DNA from: Smithellaceae bacterium
GTDB taxonomy: Bacteria > Desulfobacterota > Syntrophia > Syntrophales > Smithellaceae
NCBI GenBank assembly: GCA_028701435.1
Contig: JAQVQT010000110.1
Span: 1-6,222, forward strand
Direction: 5' to 3'
Length of the DNA stretch: 6,222 nt
In this document: positions 1-4,908 of the stretch, one piece after another
How positions within the stretch are numbered: the first letter of the stretch is position 1
How the letters are laid out: the number at the start of each line of letters is the position of its first letter
Position numbers and translations under genes: made by a program
Notes under the pieces: model-generated
What the model was told of the DNA's origin: nothing
What the model saw: only the letters and a program-made list of their open reading frames with translations
The model's database searches: none

Positions 1-45
1 CGTCCAGCTTGGGAAGCTGACATTCTACCACTGAATTACGCCCGC
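1..45 (-). tRNA. tRNA-Gly (anticodon CCC), 3' part outside window
   Basis: On the minus strand the first 45 nucleotides of a glycine tRNA can be folded. The acceptor 5' strand GCGGGCG (45-39) is followed by U8-A9, a D arm with stem AUUC/GAAU and the GG of the D loop, and then an anticodon stem UCAGC/GCUGG closing the 7-base loop UUCCCAA. The anticodon is CCC (complement at 11-13), which reads GGG glycine codons. The sequence closely resembles E. coli glyU, as recalled from memory. The variable loop, T arm and acceptor 3' strand lie beyond the left edge, so I cannot see whether CCA is encoded. The gene is transcribed divergently from prfC. Confidence 0.95.
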
Positions 46-57
46 TCACGGCAAAAG

Positions 58-86
58 TCTTTGATGCAACACGCTCTTTTTGTCAA
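58..86 (-). promoter_or_regulatory. Possible sigma70 promoter of tRNA-Gly
   Basis: A perfect minus-strand -35 hexamer TTGACA is seen at 86-81. With 16-17 base spacing the -10 would fall at about 64-58, where the match is poor (TCAAAG or CAAAGA). Transcription would begin a few bases before the tRNA 5' end at 45, which is the expected geometry for a tRNA gene. The -35 and its distance support the call and the weak -10 counts against it. Confidence 0.35.
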
Positions 87-113
87 GGAGTTTTTGCGCG
101 AGGGCTGCTCCGG

Positions 114-131
114 CCGCGAACCGGATCGCGG
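114..131. repeat. Perfect inverted repeat between divergent promoters
   Basis: CCGCGA (114-119) and TCGCGG (126-131) are exact reverse complements separated by six bases (ACCGGA). One further G-T pair is possible on the outside. The repeat lies between the two candidate -35 boxes of the divergent tRNA-Gly and prfC units. No T-run follows on either strand, so it does not look like a terminator. It could be a protein-binding site or chance in GC-rich DNA. Confidence 0.35.
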
Positions 132-140
132 TGTTATCGG

Positions 141-169
141 TTGACAGCCCCCGGATTATTCGTTAAGAG
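141..169 (+). promoter_or_regulatory. Possible sigma70 promoter of prfC
   Basis: TTGACA at 141-146 is a perfect -35 hexamer. With a 17-base spacer it is followed by TAAGAG (164-169), a 3-of-6 match to TATAAT. Transcription would start near 175, giving a leader of roughly 90 bases before the favoured prfC start at 265. The position in a divergent intergenic region fits, but the -10 is weak. Confidence 0.4.
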
Positions 170-189
170 GCGGCACCGTTTAGGGAAAG

Positions 190-243
190 CAGACTGAAGT
201 CTGAGGGCTGAAGGTCATTTTGTGGCAAACGGTTGAAACCGTT
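190..243 (+). other. Two small hairpins in the prfC leader
   Basis: CAGAC (190-194) pairs with GTCTG (199-203) around the four-base loop TGAA. AACGGT (228-233) pairs with ACCGTT (238-243) around the same loop, TGAA. Both are perfect stems, of five and six base pairs. They lie between the candidate promoter and the ribosome binding site of prfC, so in the mRNA they would sit just ahead of the start region. A regulatory role is inference only. If translation instead began at 220, the second hairpin would be coding. Confidence 0.35.
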
Positions 244-255
244 CCCATCAGGGAT

Positions 256-260
256 GAGGG
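256..260 (+). promoter_or_regulatory. Ribosome binding site deciding the prfC start
   Basis: GAGGG sits four bases before the TTG at 265. Counting its GAGG as the last four bases of AGGAGG gives a spacing of five, which is acceptable. It supports TTG 265 over the in-frame TTG at 220. The upstream TTG also has a GAAGG-like element at 210-214, so the site alone does not settle the matter. Homology of the encoded N-terminus does most of the work. Confidence 0.6.
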
Positions 261-264
261 TATT

Positions 265-1851
265 TTGAGCAAACAATTGCAAAAGGAAATTGAACGCCGC
301 CGGACGTTCGGAATCATCAGCCATCCCGACGCGGGAAAAACAACGCTCACGGAAAAGCTGCTGCTTTTCGGCGGCGCCATTCAGATGGCCGGCGCCGTCA
401 AAGCGCGCAAAGCGTCCAAACACGCGCTTTCCGACTGGATGTCGATCGAGAAGGAGCGCGGCATTTCCGTCACCTCGTCGGTCATGAAATTCGAATACGC
501 CGGCTGCGAAATCAATCTGCTGGACACCCCGGGGCATCAGGACTTTTCTGAAGATACCTACCGGGTGCTCACCGCCGTGGACAGCGCGCTGATGGTGATT
601 GACGGCGCCAAAGGCGTCGAAACGCAAACGCAGAAGCTCATGGAAGTCTGCCGTCTGCGCAACACCCCGATCATCACCTTCATCAACAAGCTGGACCGTG
701 AGGGCCTGGCCCCGCTGGACATCCTTGCGGACATTGAAGACAAGCTGCAGCTGGAATGTTCGCCGCTTTCCTGGCCCATCGGCATGGGCAAGCGGTTCCG
801 GGGCGTTTACAACCTGTATGATCAAAAGCTTCATCTTTTTACGCCGGGCCAGTCAAGGCGAACGGACGGCGGCGCCGTGATCAGCAATTTGTCCGATCCG
901 CTGCTGGATGAACTGCTGGACAGCCAGGCCGCGGAGCTTCGCGAGGAAATCGCCCTGCTCACCGGCGCGGCCAATCCTTTTGACATCAGGGAATACCTGA
1001 AGGCGGGACAGACGCCGGTTTTTTTCGGCAGCGCCATCAATAATTTCGGCGTCAAGGAATTGCTCGACGCTTTTGTGGAAATTGCTCCGCCGCCGGTCCC
1101 ACGTCCCACCACCACCCGGCAGGTTGATCCGGACGAAGAGGATTTTTCCGGATTTGTTTTTAAAATCCAGGCCAACATGGATCCGGCGCACCGCGACCGC
1201 ATCGCGTTTATGCGCATCTGTTCGGGCAAGTTCGAGCGGGGCATGCGCGTTCTTCACCACCGCATTCATAAGGAGATTTCCCTTTCCAACGCAACGATTT
1301 TCATGGCGCAGGACCGGACCAATGTCGAAACGGCCTACCCGGGAGACATCATCGGCATCCACAATCACGGCACCATCAAAGTCGGCGACACCTTCACGCA
1401 AAAAGAACCGCTGAAATTTACGGGCATTCCCCATTTTGCTCCGGAGCACTTTTGCCGCGTCCGTCTGAAAGACCCGCTGCGCCTCAAACATCTGCACAAG
1501 GGGCTGATCCAGCTTTCGGAAGAAGGAGCGATTCAGGTTTTCAAACCTCTCTGGGGTTCGGACAATATTCTGGGCGCGGTGGGCACCCTGCAGTTTGATG
1601 TGACCATGGCGCGCCTGAAAGACGAATACAGCGTTTATGCCGACTACGAAAAGGCCGATTATGCCGCCGCCCGCTGGGTCACCTGCGACGACGCCGGAAA
1701 AATGGAAGATTTCCAGAAGAAGAATGCCATGAACCTGGCCACGGACACCGAAGGGAATCTTGTGTACCTGGCTCTGTCCGACTGGCGGCTTTCCCACACC
1801 ATGGAAGAGTGGCCCCAAATCCGGTTTCACAAAACAATGGAAAAAAGTTGA
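265..1851 (+). CDS. prfC: Peptide chain release factor 3 (RF3), translational GTPase
   Basis: RF3 is a cytoplasmic GTPase that removes RF1 or RF2 from the ribosome after peptide release. From TTG 265 the product has 528 residues, against 529 for E. coli RF3 as recalled. It begins MSKQLQKEIERRRTFGIISH, matching the E. coli spacing of about 11-12 residues before RRTF. GTPase motifs are intact: the P-loop SHPDAGKTT (19-27), a switch I region with RGIS at 65-68, DTPGH (87-91) and NKLD (141-144). The rest is colinear with RF3, including FKIQANMDP, HRDR, AYPGDI, HNHGTI, GDTFTQ, KFTGIP, APE and LQLSEEGA-like segments of domains II and III. DTPGHQDFSEDTYR and the lack of domains IV-V separate it from EF-G. 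An in-frame TTG at 220 would add 15 residues (543 in total) with no counterpart in E. coli. A possible promoter lies at 141-169. No terminator follows, so read-through into the kinase gene is possible. Confidence 0.97.
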   Translation: MSKQLQKEIERRRTFGIISHPDAGKTTLTEKLLLFGGAIQMAGAVKARKASKHALSDWMSIEKERGISVTSSVMKFEYAGCEINLLDTPGHQDFSEDTYRVLTAVDSALMVIDGAKGVETQTQKLMEVCRLRNTPIITFINKLDREGLAPLDILADIEDKLQLECSPLSWPIGMGKRFRGVYNLYDQKLHLFTPGQSRRTDGGAVISNLSDPLLDELLDSQAAELREEIALLTGAANPFDIREYLKAGQTPVFFGSAINNFGVKELLDAFVEIAPPPVPRPTTTRQVDPDEEDFSGFVFKIQANMDPAHRDRIAFMRICSGKFERGMRVLHHRIHKEISLSNATIFMAQDRTNVETAYPGDIIGIHNHGTIKVGDTFTQKEPLKFTGIPHFAPEHFCRVRLKDPLRLKHLHKGLIQLSEEGAIQVFKPLWGSDNILGAVGTLQFDVTMARLKDEYSVYADYEKADYAAARWVTCDDAGKMEDFQKKNAMNLATDTEGNLVYLALSDWRLSHTMEEWPQIRFHKTMEKS

Positions 1852-1876
1852 AAAAAATAGTTGGATACTCCCCGGC

Positions 1877-1914
1877 TGCGGGTCACGGACATCCGTCCGT
1901 TCAAAGATCCCGCA
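1877..1914 (+). other. Nested stem-loop between prfC and the kinase gene
   Basis: An inner hairpin ACGGAC (1885-1890) and GTCCGT (1895-1900), with loop ATCC, is enclosed by an outer stem TGCGGG (1877-1882) and CCCGCA (1909-1914). The internal loop is asymmetric, 2 bases on the 5' side and 8 on the 3' side. Twelve base pairs in total are perfect. No U-run follows, so it is not a standard intrinsic terminator. It lies 25 bases after the prfC stop codon and 34 bases before the kinase ATG. It could be an mRNA processing or stability element, or a protein-binding site. Function is unknown. Confidence 0.4.
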
Positions 1915-1948
1915 AAACCACGAAAAGATCTCCGCCGGGGGAAATAAA

Positions 1949-4774
1949 ATGAACAAACCGTCCGACCAAAAAAATCAGCGAAAAAAAACGGGGCCAAATC
2001 CGAAAAAAACCATGAGTGCGGGAGCGGCCGGCGGAAGTCCTAAACCCATCCGCCCCCTGTCTGAGCAGGGCACCGGCAGCGATAAAAACAAAAGGGCCTT
2101 GCAAACGCTGACGCCCGGCGAGGAAAAATACCGCAACATTCTTGAAACCATGGAAGAAGCCTATTTCGAGACCGACCCCAAAGGCAGCTTCCTTTTCTTC
2201 AACCCCGCCCTGTGCCGGATTGTCGGCTATGAGCCGAATGAACTGACGGGCATGAATTTTCGCGCGATCTGCACGCCCGAATCCACAAAAAACATCCTCA
2301 GCCGCTACCGGGAATCGTCCGGAAAAGGAGCGAATCCCGGGACGGTGATCGCTGAAATTATTCGAAAAGACGGCACCCGAAGAATGATGGAATGGTCCGC
2401 GTCGCTTTTGCCTGGAGCGGAGGGAAAACCTGCAGGCTATCGGGGTCTCGGCAGAGACGTCACGGAAAGAATTCAGACGCAGCAGAACCTGAGGGAGAGT
2501 GAAAAGCGCTACCGGCTGCTGGCGGAAAATCTGACGGACGTCATCTGGGTGCTGGATATGCGGTTGAAGCACATCTATGTCAGCCCGTCCGTGGAAAATC
2601 TGCGCGGCTTCACTCCCGAAGAGGCCATGAAACAGCCTCTGGAAGAGTTTTTAACGCCGGATTCCTACCGAAGGGCACTGGAAATCCTCAGCCGGGAGCT
2701 TTCACTGGAAACCGAGGGGCAGTTTCACCAACGGGGCTGGACCCAAAGCATTGAAGTGGAAATGCTCCGCAAAGACGGTTCGACCATCTGGACGGAAGTC
2801 AAAATCTCCCTTCTTTATGATGAAAACAACCGGCCGCAGGGCATCCTCGGCATTACCCGCGACATTACGGAACGGAAAAAGACCGAGGAAGCGCTGAAAA
2901 AGAGCGAGGAGTATTACCGGGCGATCTTTGAACACACGGCCACCGCCAACATGATTCTGGCCGAGGACACGACCGTTCTGTCCATTAACGCTAATTTCGA
3001 AAAAACCATGGGGTATTCCAAGAAGGACGTTGAAAACAAAATGTCCTGGACCAGATTTGTCGTTGACGAAGACCTGGCGGTCATGAAAGAGCGGCACAAG
3101 GCAAGAAGAATCCACCCTGAATCCGTTCCCTCCACCTATGAATTCCGGGGTCCCACCCAATCGGGAGACATTCGGTCTTTCTTCCTCAGCGTCGATATGA
3201 TCCCCGGCACAACCAACAGCATAGCCTCTCTGTTCGACATCACCGACCGCAAAAAAGCGGAAGACGACCTGCGGCAATCCGAAGAACGGTTTCGGGATAT
3301 GGCCCGCCTGCTGCCGGAAACCGTCTTTGAAGCGGATTTGAACGGAACCCTCACCTTTGTCAACGAACCGTCTTTTGACCGGTTCGGTTTCACCCGCAAC
3401 GACATGGAAAAGGGTCTGTCGCTCACGGAGGTTCTGGCTCCGGATGACCGGGAGCGCGCCCGGGCGAATTTTCAAAAAATCATTCGGGGAGAATCCTCCG
3501 GACTCAACGAATATGTGGCGCAGAAAAAAGACAAGACGCGGTTTCCGGTCATGGTGCATACCTCCCCCATTTTCAAAGAAGGGAAAACGGTGGGGTTTCG
3601 GGGGTTTCTCATCGATATTTCGGAGAAGAAAGCCATGGAGAACCAGCTTTTGCGGGCGCAAAAGCTGGAGGCCATCGGGACGCTGGCCGGCGGCATCGCC
3701 CACGACTTCAACAATCTGCTGATGGGCATTCTCGGAAACATTTCCCTGATGCTCATGCATATCGATCCGGGGCACCCCTTTCATGAACGCCTCAAGAACA
3801 TGGAAGAATATGTCCAGAAAGGCTCCGATCTGACGCGGCAGCTTCTGGGCTTCGCCCGAGGCGGCAAGTACGAGGTCCGGACAACCCACTTGGGAAAATT
3901 CGCCGCCCGCAGCGCGGAAGTGTTCGGGAGAACCCGGAAAGAAATCTCCATCCACCACACGGCGGAAAAAGACCTCTGGCATGTGGAGGTGGACCGCGGC
4001 CAGATGGATCAGGTGCTGCTCAATCTTTTCGTGAACGCGTGGCAGGCGATGCCCGGCGGAGGAAATCTTTATATTGCGGTGGAAAACGCCGAACTGGGCG
4101 CCCAGGATGTGGCCGGCTTCGGCGTCAAGCCGGGCAGATTTGTCAAACTGACGGTGAGAGATACGGGGGTCGGCATGGATGAGGCCACGCGATCCCGCAT
4201 TTTCGAGCCTTTTTTCTCCACCAAGGAGCGGGGGCGGGGCACGGGGCTCGGCCTGGCTTCTGTTTATGGAATCATCAAAAATCACGGCGGATTTGTCGGC
4301 GTGGAGAGTGAAAAAGGGGTCGGCAGCACCTTCACCCTCCATCTTCCGGCGTCCGAGAAAAAAACCGAAGAGGAAGATCAACCGGAAAATCAGCCCGACC
4401 GGGGCCGGGGAACCATCCTGATCATTGACGACGAAGAAATGATTGTTGATGTCGGCCGGCAAATGCTGGAAGCGCTGGGATACAGCGTCCTGACCGCCGG
4501 CGGCGGCAGGGAAGGCATTGACGCTTTTCATCGCCATGAAAAGAGCGTCGATCTGGTCATCTTGGACATGATCATGCCGGATTTAAGCGGCCGAGAAACG
4601 TTTGAAGCGCTTCGGCGCCGGAATTCCGCCGTGAAAGTTCTGCTCTCCAGCGGCTACAGTCTGGACAGCCAGGCAAAAGACCTGATGGCCGAAGGCTGCA
4701 GGGGCTTTATCCAGAAACCCTTCACGATGGCCGAATTATCCCGGAAGATTCGGGAAATGATGGAAAGGCCGTGA
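1949..4774 (+). CDS. Multi-PAS hybrid sensor histidine kinase with C-terminal receiver
   Basis: The ATG at 1949 follows GGGGG (1937-1941) with seven bases between, and gives 941 residues. Residues 1-55 are basic, Lys/Pro/Gly-rich and probably disordered. Four PAS/PAC units follow at about 58-175, 185-310, 319-435 and 444-560. Each ends in a D-(I/V)-(T/S)-E/D-(R/K)-type motif (Asp170, 305, 430, 556) leading into a short helical linker. The HisKA H-box GGIAHDFNNLL has His585 as the predicted phosphoacceptor. The ATPase has an N-box with Asn692 and Asn696, a G1 box DTGVGMD at Asp738, an F-box EPFFSTK, and a G2 box GRGTGLGLA (762-770). The receiver (about 824-938) has the acidic pair Asp827-Asp828, phosphoacceptor Asp873 in VILDMIMPD, Ser900-Ser901 and Lys923 in QKPF, all as expected for an active domain. 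I see no signal peptide or membrane segment, so it is probably a cytoplasmic sensor. The ligand cannot be predicted. No partner regulator or HPt gene is in view. An in-frame ATG at 2012 (Met22) is a less likely start, with no clear binding site. Confidence 0.95.
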   Translation: MNKPSDQKNQRKKTGPNPKKTMSAGAAGGSPKPIRPLSEQGTGSDKNKRALQTLTPGEEKYRNILETMEEAYFETDPKGSFLFFNPALCRIVGYEPNELTGMNFRAICTPESTKNILSRYRESSGKGANPGTVIAEIIRKDGTRRMMEWSASLLPGAEGKPAGYRGLGRDVTERIQTQQNLRESEKRYRLLAENLTDVIWVLDMRLKHIYVSPSVENLRGFTPEEAMKQPLEEFLTPDSYRRALEILSRELSLETEGQFHQRGWTQSIEVEMLRKDGSTIWTEVKISLLYDENNRPQGILGITRDITERKKTEEALKKSEEYYRAIFEHTATANMILAEDTTVLSINANFEKTMGYSKKDVENKMSWTRFVVDEDLAVMKERHKARRIHPESVPSTYEFRGPTQSGDIRSFFLSVDMIPGTTNSIASLFDITDRKKAEDDLRQSEERFRDMARLLPETVFEADLNGTLTFVNEPSFDRFGFTRNDMEKGLSLTEVLAPDDRERARANFQKIIRGESSGLNEYVAQKKDKTRFPVMVHTSPIFKEGKTVGFRGFLIDISEKKAMENQLLRAQKLEAIGTLAGGIAHDFNNLLMGILGNISLMLMHIDPGHPFHERLKNMEEYVQKGSDLTRQLLGFARGGKYEVRTTHLGKFAARSAEVFGRTRKEISIHHTAEKDLWHVEVDRGQMDQVLLNLFVNAWQAMPGGGNLYIAVENAELGAQDVAGFGVKPGRFVKLTVRDTGVGMDEATRSRIFEPFFSTKERGRGTGLGLASVYGIIKNHGGFVGVESEKGVGSTFTLHLPASEKKTEEEDQPENQPDRGRGTILIIDDEEMIVDVGRQMLEALGYSVLTAGGGREGIDAFHRHEKSVDLVILDMIMPDLSGRETFEALRRRNSAVKVLLSSGYSLDSQAKDLMAEGCRGFIQKPFTMAELSRKIREMMERP

Positions 4775-4801
4775 GCTTTTTTCATTCCCCGTTTTCCATC
4801 A
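4758..4801. repeat. Inverted repeat across the kinase stop codon
   Basis: TGATGGAAA (4758-4766) and TTTCCATCA (4793-4801) are exact 9-base reverse complements with a 26-base loop that contains the kinase stop codon and a T6 run (4777-4782). The stem is AT-rich and no T-run follows the right arm on the plus strand. On the minus strand only a short TTT follows. It may end or protect one of the two convergent transcripts, but a classic terminator cannot be claimed. Confidence 0.35.
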
Positions 4802-4821
4802 GGCGTTTGAGCCGAACACTT

Positions 4822-4866
4822 CCACTTCTACGCGAAAATTCCGGGCGCCGCCGATGTGCGTAGTGG
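4822..4866. repeat. Bulged inverted repeat in the convergent gap
   Basis: CTACGC (4828-4833) pairs with GCGTAG (4858-4863). After a 3-base bulge, CCA (4822-4824) pairs with TGG (4864-4866). The loop is 24 bases and includes GGCGCC. The repeat lies in the 134-base gap (4775-4908) between the convergent kinase and flavoprotein genes. I see no open reading frame of interest and no poly-T tract next to this stem. It is a weak candidate for a bidirectional transcription-ending structure. Confidence 0.25.
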
Positions 4867-4908
4867 CGCGAGGGCGCCGCGGGTCAGCCGCCGGAAAAGC
4901 GTCCGGAT

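Noticed and set aside
163..834. 223-codon minus-strand open frame across the prfC start
   Set aside because: It overlaps the RF3 GTPase domain in antisense, shows no family motifs and has low-quality composition, so it is a shadow.
1760..1948. Extension of the kinase upstream to a GTG overlapping prfC
   Set aside because: The extra 63 residues are the prfC 3' end and the gap read in another frame. They have no binding site, and the ATG at 1949 has one.
853..1956. 367-codon open frame on the minus strand inside prfC
   Set aside because: It is antisense to a complete RF3 gene, has no known motif, and runs through the conserved RF3 domains.
2702..4537. 611-codon open frame on the minus strand inside the kinase gene
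   Set aside because: It is fully antisense to a kinase with intact catalytic motifs, has no recognisable domain, and has the His/Phe/Pro/Gly-rich composition typical of a reverse-strand shadow of a biased gene.
4740..4782. Possible intrinsic terminator of the kinase ending in T6 at 4777-4782
   Set aside because: The nearest stems are a 5-bp CCCGG/TCGGG hairpin 22 bases upstream and a weak GGAAAGG/CTTTTTT pairing with several G-U pairs. Neither gives a stable stem directly before the T-run.
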